DNA of 46,474 nt from Bacteroidales bacterium UBA6117. Lineage in GTDB: Bacteria; Bacteroidota; Bacteroidia; Bacteroidales; VadinHA17. Location: contig DIWB01000013.1 of the NCBI GenBank assembly GCA_002428385.1, forward strand, positions 44,877 to 91,350. The letters are read 5' to 3'. Position numbers and translations under genes: made by a program. Below, piece by piece: positions 24,511-32,146 of this stretch (position 1 is its first letter; the number at the start of each line of letters is the position of its first letter). The notes below the pieces were generated by a model. That model did no database searches. It was not told where the DNA came from and worked only from the letters and a program-made list of their open reading frames with translations.

Positions 24511-26862
24511 TCAGTCCTTCCGTTCTAGTGTGGTCAGCTGTCCGTCGAATTTCATCACTTCACCCTTTCCCGTTTCAGACGAGAATTTAAGACCGTTATA
24601 ACTCAGAGAAAGAGGCATTCCGGATACTGAAGTCACTTTCAGACTCGTCAGTTTACCTTCATCCCATTCAAAATCGAATTCAAATCCACCTCTTGCCCTT
24701 ATTCCCCTTATCTTTCCCGATGGAATCCCATCGGGCAGGGCAGGCAGAATCTCGATTTCATCAAGATGGCTCTGGATAAGCATTTCAGCAATTCCTGCCG
24801 CTCCTCCGAAATTCCCGTCGATCTGGAACGGAGGGTGGGCATCAAAGAGATTCGGATATGATCCTCCACCGGCAGAACCGCCGCCCCTGGCCTGGGAGGA
24901 AGGCATCCCCTGCGGCCGGAGAAGCATCCGAACCATTTGCCATGCATGGTTTCCTTCCCTGAACCTCGCCCAGAAGTTAATCTTCCATGCCAGGCTCCAG
25001 CCGGTTCCCTCATCCCCTCTTGCGACAAGCGATTTTTTTGCAGCCTCCATGAATTCCGGATTATCCTTCCAGTTAATTTCCTTTCCCGGATGCACACCCC
25101 AGAGGTGCGAAACATGACGGTGCTTATTATCCGGATCATCAATATCGTCCATCCATTCCTGGAGCTGTCCGAACCTGCCAATCCTGTAAGGCGCTATCCG
25201 TGGAAGCATCGCTGCAAGAGTATCTGTAAAGGCATCATCGGAATCGAGTATACTGCCCGCCTCTATGCATGCCCTGAACAGGCTCTTTATTATCTGGTGG
25301 TCCATGGTAGGACCCGATACCAGGCCTCCGTTTTCGGGGGAATTGGAAGGACATGAAACCAGCCATCCCGTTTCCGGATCGGTCACAAGCAGATCGGTAT
25401 AGAACAAAGCTGCATCCCTCATAACAGGCCAGGCCTCGTTTCTGAGAAAGGCGGTGTCTCTTCCGAAAAGGAAATGCTCCCAGTAATGATGTGCCATCCA
25501 TCCGCTTCCGGTAACCCATATTCCATGATCAGATGCATTTATCGGAGCTGCACCCCTCCAGATGTCGGTGTTGTGGTGAAGAACCCAGCCCGATGCATTG
25601 TAATGATCCCTTGCAACCTTTGCACCTGCCGGAACCAGCTCATCAATCATTTTGAACAGTGCACCGTGGCATTCGGCAATATTAAGAATCTCTGCCGGCC
25701 AGTAGTTCATTTCGATGTTTATATTGACAGTGTACTTGCTGTCCCACGGGGGATTGAGTCTGCTGTTCCATATACCCTGAAGGTTTGCAGGATAGGTCCC
25801 CTCGCGGCTTGAGGACAGAAGGAGATAACGTCCGTACTGGACGTAGAGGGCTGCAAGGGAATTGTCCATTGCCGCCGGTATCTCCTGTATTCGCTTGTCA
25901 GTGGGCAGATTCTCCTTTCCTGACAAACCCAGGTCAATAGAGAATCTGTCAAAATACTTCCGGTAGTCACCTGTATGTTCCACCCTTAGCTTTTCATAGG
26001 TCTTGCCTTCCGAAGCGTCGAGGTGTCTGTTGCACAAGGCGGCAGGATCGCCGGAAACATCGCTGGGGTTGACGAAATTAGTGGCAGCCGACAACAGGAT
26101 TGTGGCTTTATCGGCTTTTTCAATGCGAAGGCTGGTATCTGATGCGGTGATCTCTCCTCCTTTTAAAAGAACTTTGGCAACTGAAGTGCCGTAGAGGGAA
26201 CCGTTTTTAACCTTCACATCAAGAGTAAGAGTATTGTCTTCGCCTGGAGTCACCTTATAATCTTCGTGCAGTGCTGTCATCGAGAGATCGAAGGAAAGTG
26301 ACTTTTTGCTGTTACATGACAGGTTTATTACGATCAGGTTTGCCGGGTAGCTTGCGAAATATTCACGGGTGAATTTTTTCCCTCCTGTTTCATATGTGGT
26401 TCTGCAAATAGCGTTTGAGATATCGAGCTCCCTCCGGAAGGAAGTTACCGAATCGTGTCCGCTGAACTTAAGCCACAGATCTCCGAAAGGCTGGTATTTC
26501 TCCTGGTGCAGGGGCACGCTCATGAACTCAGCCAGGGCAAGTTCTTCAGCCTCGTCCTGTTTGCCATCCCATATGAGTTCCCTTATTTTTCCGAGGTGCT
26601 GGGAAGCCCCTTCATTTGAATAATCATGGGGTCCGCCTGTCCAGAGGGTTTCTTCATTGTACTGGATGTGCTCCACACCCAGGTTTCCGTAAATCATAGC
26701 TCCCAGCCGCCCGTTCCCGACCGGAAGCGCTTCCTCCCATTTAGAAGCCGGTTGTTCAAACCAAAGCTTAAGGGAAGCATCATCCTTTACCCCGCTGCTG
26801 CATCCGCAAATAAGGGTAAGACAAAATACTACAGGAAAAAAGTTGATGGATTTCATTATCAA
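24511..26862 (-). CDS. GH95 alpha-L-fucosidase lipoprotein
   Basis: GH95 enzymes release terminal alpha-1,2-linked L-fucose (some act on alpha-L-galactose). The N-terminal domain starts LWFEQPASKWEEALPVGNGR and LGAMIYGNLGVEHIQYNEET, the family opening. The catalytic (alpha/alpha)6 barrel has NINIEMNYWPAE near 379-390, containing the asparagines that activate the water, then VTGSGWMAHHYWEHF and CPSNSPENG. The tail ends in the usual beta domain. A lipoprotein signal (VVFCLTLICGC, Cys21) suggests outer-membrane or surface attachment. Length 783 aa is normal. It stands alone, convergent to the SPOR protein, without susC/susD neighbours. It fits with fucI and fucK in the window. Confidence 0.92.
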   Translation of the reverse strand: MIMKSINFFPVVFCLTLICGCSSGVKDDASLKLWFEQPASKWEEALPVGNGRLGAMIYGNLGVEHIQYNEETLWTGGPHDYSNEGASQHLGKIRELIWDGKQDEAEELALAEFMSVPLHQEKYQPFGDLWLKFSGHDSVTSFRRELDISNAICRTTYETGGKKFTREYFASYPANLIVINLSCNSKKSLSFDLSMTALHEDYKVTPGEDNTLTLDVKVKNGSLYGTSVAKVLLKGGEITASDTSLRIEKADKATILLSAATNFVNPSDVSGDPAALCNRHLDASEGKTYEKLRVEHTGDYRKYFDRFSIDLGLSGKENLPTDKRIQEIPAAMDNSLAALYVQYGRYLLLSSSREGTYPANLQGIWNSRLNPPWDSKYTVNINIEMNYWPAEILNIAECHGALFKMIDELVPAGAKVARDHYNASGWVLHHNTDIWRGAAPINASDHGIWVTGSGWMAHHYWEHFLFGRDTAFLRNEAWPVMRDAALFYTDLLVTDPETGWLVSCPSNSPENGGLVSGPTMDHQIIKSLFRACIEAGSILDSDDAFTDTLAAMLPRIAPYRIGRFGQLQEWMDDIDDPDNKHRHVSHLWGVHPGKEINWKDNPEFMEAAKKSLVARGDEGTGWSLAWKINFWARFREGNHAWQMVRMLLRPQGMPSSQARGGGSAGGGSYPNLFDAHPPFQIDGNFGGAAGIAEMLIQSHLDEIEILPALPDGIPSGKIRGIRARGGFEFDFEWDEGKLTSLKVTSVSGMPLSLSYNGLKFSSETGKGEVMKFDGQLTTLERKD

Positions 26863-26891
26863 ATGAGATATGTGGTTGCATCAGCAAGATA

Positions 26892-26921
26892 CAAACTATT
26901 TTTCCTGGTTGGAACGGCAAA
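26892..26921 (-). promoter_or_regulatory. Promoter of the GH95 fucosidase gene
   Basis: On the minus strand TTTG (26921-26918) is followed, after exactly 19 nt, by TAGTTTG (26898-26892). This matches the Bacteroidota -33 TTTG / -7 TAnnTTTG arrangement apart from a one-base shorter -7 box. It lies 30 nt before the ATG. Confidence 0.5.
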
Positions 26922-27002
26922 AATATTGATACGTCATGCAACCTTATGGTTTTTTACGTGTCTTTATCATGAATAAAAATTTTCAAACTAATATTTAAGG
27001 CC

Positions 27003-27392
27003 ATGAAGAACCTGAAGTTCGGACTGTTATTGATTCTTGCTTTTGGAATAACCTTCTGCACCAACGGGCAGATGCGCAGGACGGTATACGGCAATAACAA
27101 GATAGAAAAGGAACTTAGGGATGCCGGGCAGTTCTCAGCCCTGAGAGTAAGCAGCGGAATTGATGTATACCTGTCGCAGGGGGAAAGAGAATCGATTGAG
27201 GTGGAGGCTGATGAAAACCTTCATGAATATATTCTGACAGAAAACAGGAACGGGGTTCTGCATGTTTATTCCGAGGTCAACATCAGGGAAGCTGATGTAT
27301 CGGCTTCGAGCGCCGGAGACATAAACTACAGGGGCAATCCAAAATACATTGATGCACATTCCTCGGGCGCGGGGAGTGTGAACCGGAAATAG
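27003..27392 (+). CDS. Head-GIN-domain (DUF2807) protein, internally shortened
   Basis: Head-GIN proteins are secreted beta-solenoid-like proteins of unknown function, common in Bacteroidota. The signal peptide (KNLKFGLLLILAFGITFC...NGQ) is followed by the family opening FSALRVSSGIDVYLSQG near 43-59 and NGVLHVYSEVNIR near 83-95. The usual run of SGGSD-type repeats should come next, about 100 residues in typical 230-250-residue members. Instead the sequence jumps straight to the normal C-terminal end, SAGDINYRGNPKYIDAHSSG then GAGSVNRK. The frame stays open. It is either a natural in-frame deletion or an assembly collapse of the repetitive solenoid. A strong terminator follows at 27428. Confidence 0.78.
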   Translation: MKNLKFGLLLILAFGITFCTNGQMRRTVYGNNKIEKELRDAGQFSALRVSSGIDVYLSQGERESIEVEADENLHEYILTENRNGVLHVYSEVNIREADVSASSAGDINYRGNPKYIDAHSSGAGSVNRK

Positions 27393-27427
27393 TCCTTCCC
27401 TGAATACAAAATGCTTTCACTTACAAG

Positions 27428-27458
27428 GCCGGCAGGTATATCCTGCCGGCTTTTTTTT
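27428..27458 (+). terminator. Rho-independent terminator after the head-GIN gene
   Basis: A perfect 9-bp stem GCCGGCAGG / CCTGCCGGC with a 5-nt TATAT loop is followed by eight T. It closes the head-GIN transcript 36 bp after its stop and directly abuts the pgi promoter. Confidence 0.92.
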
Positions 27459-27465
27459 AACTTTG
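27458..27465 (+). promoter_or_regulatory. Bacteroidota-type -7 promoter element for pgi
   Basis: TAACTTTG matches TAnnTTTG exactly, 32 nt before the pgi ATG. Its first T is the last T of the preceding terminator tract. Confidence 0.5.
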
Positions 27466-27497
27466 TCAATTCGTAACCCTTTTTAAAATATTGACAG

Positions 27498-28841
27498 ATG
27501 AAGGAACCCATAAGTTTAAGTCTTAAGAATGTTACAGATTTCATATCGCTTGAAGAAATAACAGCCCTTGCCCAGCAGTCGGTAAGGCATCTTGACAGCC
27601 TGAACAACAAGACCGGAGCCGGAAGTGATTTTCTCGGCTGGCTGACATTGCCGGATGACATTCTGCCACAGCTTGACAATATTGAAAAGAGCGCAGAGTA
27701 TCTTAGATCAATATCCGATTTCACTGTTGTGATAGGTATCGGAGGATCTTATCTTGGATCGAGGGCGGTAATCGAGGCTCTTTCACATACCTTCTCAACA
27801 CTGAGACAGGACTCACATCATGAAGTCATCTTTGCAGGGCAGAATCTGTCTGAGGATTATATTGCTGATCTTCTTGAGATTCTTGACAAGGTCAATTATT
27901 CGATAGTTGTTATTTCCAAATCGGGTGTGACGACTGAACCGGCTATAGCTTTCCGCATAATAAGAAATCATCTTGAGCATAAGGTCGGAAAGGCAGAGGC
28001 AGCTAAAAGGATCATTGCCATCACCGACAGTAAAAAGGGAGCTTTGAGACCCCTTGCACAGAAAAATGGATACCAGACATTCGTCATTCCCGACAATATT
28101 GGCGGGAGGTATTCGGTTCTTACTCCGGCGGGATTATTGCCGATAGCGCTGTGCGGGTTTGACATCAGGGCACTGGTGAGCGGAGCAAAATCAATGGAAC
28201 AGATCACCCGCATCAACAGGAACGGCGCAACAAACCTGTCATTGCTTTATGCCGCCGCCCGCAATCTGATACTGCAGTCGGGAAAAACGACTGAGATTAT
28301 GATAAGCTATAATCCCAAGCTTCATTACTTTGCCGAATGGTGGAAACAACTGTACGGAGAGAGCGAAGGTAAGGACGGGAAAGGGATATTTCCGGCTGCT
28401 GTCGATTTCACAACCGACCTGCATTCTCTCGGGCAGTACATTCAGGATGGACAGAGAATAATGTTTGAGACAGTTCTTTCGGTAAAGGAACCTCGCAAGA
28501 AGGTAACAGTTCCGAAAGAGGAAGAAGATGCCGATCAGCTTAATTATCTTGCAGGACAGAGGTTGTCGCAGGTTGATCACAATGCTGAAGCCGGAACCAT
28601 TCTGGCCCACAACGACGGGAAAGTGCCTGCAATGCACATCACAATTCCGGAACTCACTGAATACTACGTCGGCCAGTTGTTTTATTTCTTTGAGCTGGCA
28701 TGCGGTGTCAGCGGATATATTCTGGATGTAAATCCATTTGATCAGCCCGGTGTGGAGGCATACAAGAAGAATATGTTTGCCCTGCTCAGCAAGCCAGGCT
28801 ATGAAGAGGCAGGCAAATTACTGAGGGAAAGACTAAAATAA
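27498..28841 (+). CDS. pgi: Glucose-6-phosphate isomerase
   Basis: Pgi interconverts glucose-6-phosphate and fructose-6-phosphate. The SIS-domain sugar-phosphate loops are visible: VIGIGGSYLGSRAVIEAL near 76-93 and VISKSGVTTEPAIAFR near 138-153. The signature-like GGRYSVLTPAGLLPIAL near 199-215 follows, then EGKDGKGIFPAAVDF and, near the C-terminus, NPFDQPGVEAYKKNMF. At 447 aa it is the short Bacillus/Bacteroides-type enzyme. It is followed 7 bp later by a PfkB sugar kinase, suggesting a two-gene sugar metabolism operon with its own promoter. Confidence 0.96.
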   Translation: MKEPISLSLKNVTDFISLEEITALAQQSVRHLDSLNNKTGAGSDFLGWLTLPDDILPQLDNIEKSAEYLRSISDFTVVIGIGGSYLGSRAVIEALSHTFSTLRQDSHHEVIFAGQNLSEDYIADLLEILDKVNYSIVVISKSGVTTEPAIAFRIIRNHLEHKVGKAEAAKRIIAITDSKKGALRPLAQKNGYQTFVIPDNIGGRYSVLTPAGLLPIALCGFDIRALVSGAKSMEQITRINRNGATNLSLLYAAARNLILQSGKTTEIMISYNPKLHYFAEWWKQLYGESEGKDGKGIFPAAVDFTTDLHSLGQYIQDGQRIMFETVLSVKEPRKKVTVPKEEEDADQLNYLAGQRLSQVDHNAEAGTILAHNDGKVPAMHITIPELTEYYVGQLFYFFELACGVSGYILDVNPFDQPGVEAYKKNMFALLSKPGYEEAGKLLRERLK

Positions 28842-28848
28842 ATCAGAT

Positions 28849-29928
28849 ATGAACATAGATCTTAGAAAAAACTTCAAATGGTCGCTGGTGGTTCCCACCA
28901 GCATGGGGGTAAGAATAACTCCCGCGAACGGACAGCCTGTACATTCCAGTGACACTTTTCACATGCAGGTGACCAGCGCCGAGACCAACGTAGCGAGCGT
29001 TTCCTCCTACCTCGGACTCCCGGTTAAGGTACTGACGACCTTTGTTAAAGACAGCCCTATTTCAAGAATGATCAAGGACAACCTTGCATCGAGGCATATG
29101 ACATATGAAGGTGTTGAACTTGAGCAGGGCGGGCCATGGGGATACCGTCATCAGTTCAACATTGCCGACAGCGGTTACGGATCGAGGGGGCCAAGGGTTC
29201 ACAATGACAGGGCCGGCGAAGTCGGAAGAACTCTCAATGTCAAGGATTTCGACCTTAAGAGGCTCTTTGAGGAAGAAGGAGTTCAGATCCTTCACCTGTC
29301 GGGGCTCATTGGAGCCCTGTCGCCCGAAACAAGTAATTTCTGCCTCGAGCTTGCACGATCGGCAAAGAAGAATGGAACCCGGATTGCATTTGACCTCAAT
29401 TACAGAGCCACATTCTGGAAGGGAAGGGAAAAGGAACTCGCGGCCACCTTCAGGGAAATAGCCGGGCTTGCCGATATTCTTGCCGGCAATGAGGAGGATT
29501 TCCAGCTTTGTCTGGGTATCGCCGGACCGGATGAGGGAGGCAAGGACCTTGCGGCAAAGATAGAGAGCTTCAAGGAGATGATCCGCAGGGTTAAGAAAGA
29601 GTTCCCTGCCGCAACTGTATTCGGGACCACCCTGAGGCAGGTTATTAATGCCAACGAACATCTCTGGGGTGCCATAATGCTGGAAGGAGAAGAATGGCAT
29701 GTAGTGGAGCCCAGGCCAATCCATGTCCTCGACCGCATTGGCGGCGGTGACGGGTTTGTCGGAGGTTTGCTCTACGGGATCCTCCGGAGCTGGGAACCCG
29801 AAAAATGGATACAGTTCGGATGGGCTACCGGCGCTCTTGCAACGACATCCGTAACCGACTACGGCCAGCCGGCCGACGAGGAACAGGTATGGAGCATCTG
29901 GAAGGGCAATGCCCGGGTAAGAAGATAG
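28849..29928 (+). CDS. PfkB-family sugar kinase, probably 2-keto-3-deoxygluconate kinase
   Basis: PfkB/ribokinase-family enzymes phosphorylate sugars. The C-terminal signature is DRIGGGDGFVGGLLYGIL near 293-310; it keeps the catalytic Asp but has GGGD in place of the common GAGD. The N-terminal half has the substrate-binding lid region (SAETNVASVSSYLGLPVKVL), and LHLSGLIGALSPET and FDLNYRATFWKGREKE are typical of KDG kinases. The 359-residue length also fits KdgK. The product would be 2-keto-3-deoxy-6-phosphogluconate. It is co-directional with pgi at 7 bp and convergent with the next gene. Fructokinase activity is the main alternative. Confidence 0.75.
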   Translation: MNIDLRKNFKWSLVVPTSMGVRITPANGQPVHSSDTFHMQVTSAETNVASVSSYLGLPVKVLTTFVKDSPISRMIKDNLASRHMTYEGVELEQGGPWGYRHQFNIADSGYGSRGPRVHNDRAGEVGRTLNVKDFDLKRLFEEEGVQILHLSGLIGALSPETSNFCLELARSAKKNGTRIAFDLNYRATFWKGREKELAATFREIAGLADILAGNEEDFQLCLGIAGPDEGGKDLAAKIESFKEMIRRVKKEFPAATVFGTTLRQVINANEHLWGAIMLEGEEWHVVEPRPIHVLDRIGGGDGFVGGLLYGILRSWEPEKWIQFGWATGALATTSVTDYGQPADEEQVWSIWKGNARVRR

Positions 29929-29930
29929 GA

Positions 29931-31280
29931 TCAGTTCTTTCCTTTCAGACCGAACTTATTCACGAACTCATCTATCACCTGCGTCAGATTGGGATCACCT
30001 ATTTCCTGAAGATCATAATATACCCTGGTGTTGGGTTTCCTGATGTTGATTATCCTGTTCAGATCGATCGGAGTTGCAATGACAACGCTGTCGCAATCGG
30101 TCTTATTGATTGTTTCCTCCAGATCCTTTAGCTGCTGTTCTCCGTATCCCATTGCCGGAAGTAGTGTTCCGATATTCGGATATATGCTGAATGTCTCAGT
30201 GAGTTTTCCTACAGTAAACGGCCTCGGGTCGACCAGTTCGGCAGCTCCGAACTTCCTGGCTGCCACGGTTCCGGCTCCCAGTTTCATTTCACCATGGGTA
30301 AGAGTTGGTCCGTCCTCAACAACCAGCACTCTTTTTCCTTTTATCACCGAAGGATTGTCTACCCTGATGGGTGAAGCTCCGTCGATCACGATTGCCTTCG
30401 GATTGACCTTTTCAATGCTTTCCCTGACCACCTGAATCCCCTCGGGCGATGAGCTGTCGATCTTGTTTATCACAACCACATCGGCCAGACGGAGAGTTAC
30501 TTCGCCGGGATAATATCTCAGTTCATGACCTGCCCTGTGGGGATCGGTCACGGTGATCATCAGATCCGGTTTGTAGAACGGAAAGTCGTTGTTGCCGCCA
30601 TCCCAGACCACAACATCGCATCCGGCAGGATCGTTCTCAGCGGCGCGGAGTATTGCTTCATAATCGACTCCGGCGTAAATCACATTGCCTCTGACAACGT
30701 GAGGTTCATATTCTTCCATCTCCTCAACCGTGCACTTGTGTTTTTCAAGGTCGCTGATTGTGGCAAATCTCTGTACTTTCTGTTCGGCAAGGTCGCCGTA
30801 TGGCATCGGATGGCGCACTGCCACCACCTTGAGCCCCAAGTCCATGAGAAGCTCAATTACCCTTCTTGATGTCTGGCTCTTGCCACAGCCTGTTCTGATG
30901 GCTCCCACCGCAATCAGGGGTTTTGTGCTTTTCACCATTGTTGCATCCGGACCCAGAAGAACGAAATTGGCGCCGGCGGCATTCACCAGGGCGCTTACAG
31001 ACATCACTTTCTGATATGTGACATCGCTGTAAGAAAAAACACAATCCTCAACCTTGAATTTGTGGATCAGACCGGCAAGATCTGCCTCCGGAAAAACCGG
31101 AATCCCTTCAGGATACAATTTACCTGCAAGTACGGCCGGATATTTCCTGCCATCGATATCAGGAATCTGGGCGGCAGTAAATGCGACTACATTATAGCTT
31201 TCATTATCCCTGAACCAGGTATTGAAGTTGTGGAAATCCCTTCCTGCAGCTCCTATTATAATTACATTCTTTTTTGGCAT
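29931..31280 (-). CDS. Cyclic 2,3-diphosphoglycerate synthetase-like P-loop protein
   Basis: The closest family I recognise is cyclic 2,3-diphosphoglycerate synthetase of thermophilic methanogens; bacterial homologues are of unknown function. The protein starts with a Rossmann-like strand (NVIIIGAAGRDFHNFNTWFR) and has a P-loop-like GAIRTGCGKSQTSRRV at 127-142. VAVRHPMPYGDL, VVWDGGNNDFPFYKPDL and VVVINKIDSSSPEGI (an NKxD GTP-type motif) follow, and the last ~120 residues include LPAMGYGEQQLKDLEETI. The 449-residue length matches the family. It stands alone, convergent to the sugar kinase (2-bp gap). Whether a mesophilic bacterium makes cyclic diphosphoglycerate is doubtful; a different ATP/GTP-dependent reaction is more likely. 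Confidence 0.8.
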   Translation of the reverse strand: MPKKNVIIIGAAGRDFHNFNTWFRDNESYNVVAFTAAQIPDIDGRKYPAVLAGKLYPEGIPVFPEADLAGLIHKFKVEDCVFSYSDVTYQKVMSVSALVNAAGANFVLLGPDATMVKSTKPLIAVGAIRTGCGKSQTSRRVIELLMDLGLKVVAVRHPMPYGDLAEQKVQRFATISDLEKHKCTVEEMEEYEPHVVRGNVIYAGVDYEAILRAAENDPAGCDVVVWDGGNNDFPFYKPDLMITVTDPHRAGHELRYYPGEVTLRLADVVVINKIDSSSPEGIQVVRESIEKVNPKAIVIDGASPIRVDNPSVIKGKRVLVVEDGPTLTHGEMKLGAGTVAARKFGAAELVDPRPFTVGKLTETFSIYPNIGTLLPAMGYGEQQLKDLEETINKTDCDSVVIATPIDLNRIINIRKPNTRVYYDLQEIGDPNLTQVIDEFVNKFGLKGKN

Positions 31281-31534
31281 AATTCCTCCTTGATTCTTGA
31301 TAATTAATTTCCTGGAAAAAACGTTATTACGTTAAAAGTGAAACGACAAATTTATAATTTGCGGGTCTAAAATCCGAACAATTGAATTGATTTTTTCGGG
31401 TATGCTGATTATGCCGTAATTAATTGATTAATTGATGACTTATACGCAAATTCATGCCTTTTGAAAATATGTTAAAGAAAATGTTTCCGGTATAACCGGG
31501 CTAAACTTATTTCTTTGTACTATTATGTTCTGAA
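31281..31534. other. Divergent intergenic region between the cDPG-synthetase-like gene and acpH-like gene
   Basis: These 254 bp are AT-rich and hold no gene that I can support. Two tandem TAATTGAT octamers occur at 31421-31436. TTTCTTTG at 31510-31517, one mismatch from TAnnTTTG, lies 17 nt before the downstream ATG and may be its -7 box. Confidence 0.4.
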
Positions 31535-32146
31535 ATGAATGTCCTGGCACACATATACCTTTCTGGTGATTCTGAAAAAATAATCATAGGAAACTACATA
31601 GGCGATTATGTAAAGGGGCGCGATTATTTAAAATATCCCGAGCAGGTAAGGAAAGGAATAATTCTTCACCGGCATATTGACGATTTCACCGACAGGCATC
31701 CGGTTGTTCACCGGAGCAAGATCCATTTCAGCAGAAAATACCACAAATATTCGGGTGTTATCACAGATATTCTTTACGATCATTTCCTTACGAAAGAGTG
31801 GAATTTCTTCTCGCGCAGACCCCTTGAGAGCGTCACCTACAATTTCTACAGGGCAATGGTCAACAACTTTGACATACTCCCGGAAGATGTAAGGAAGATG
31901 ATGCCGTTCTTCATAATAAACAACTGGATAGAATCGTACGAGACACTAAGGGGGATAAGGCACGTTCTGAACACTCTCAGCAAAAGGTCATCGCTTCCGA
32001 ATGAGACAAGGTTTGCAATGAAGGCTTTGAAAAAAAATTACTATTCTCTTCAGGACGATTTTATGGAGTTTTTCCCGCAGCTTATAGACTATGTTGAAAA
32101 GGATTTCGGAATAGAAATATCGCACAGGATAACTATTCCATTCTGA
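31535..32146 (+). CDS. acpH: Acyl carrier protein phosphodiesterase-like protein
   Basis: AcpH removes the 4'-phosphopantetheine arm from ACP, an HD-like metal phosphodiesterase reaction. The sequence opens MNVLAHIYLSGDSEK and IIIGNYIGDYVKGRDY, then HRHIDDFTDRHPVVHRSK with the clustered His/Asp residues, and VITDILYDHFLTKEW with the second metal ligands; all are family signatures. At 203 aa it is the right size. Its TGA is immediately followed by the rodA stop on the other strand. In Bacteroidota the physiological substrate has not been shown as far as I know, so the activity is by homology. Confidence 0.85.
   Translation: MNVLAHIYLSGDSEKIIIGNYIGDYVKGRDYLKYPEQVRKGIILHRHIDDFTDRHPVVHRSKIHFSRKYHKYSGVITDILYDHFLTKEWNFFSRRPLESVTYNFYRAMVNNFDILPEDVRKMMPFFIINNWIESYETLRGIRHVLNTLSKRSSLPNETRFAMKALKKNYYSLQDDFMEFFPQLIDYVEKDFGIEISHRITIPF

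Noticed and set aside
24498..24520. GGTCTGAAATCAGTCC between the SPOR protein and fucosidase genes as a bidirectional terminator
   Set aside because: The stem is short with an internal mismatch, a 2-nt centre and no T tract.
31421..31436. Tandem TAATTGAT octamers upstream of the acpH-like gene
   Set aside because: Two copies of an AT-rich octamer in an AT-rich region are weak evidence for an operator.
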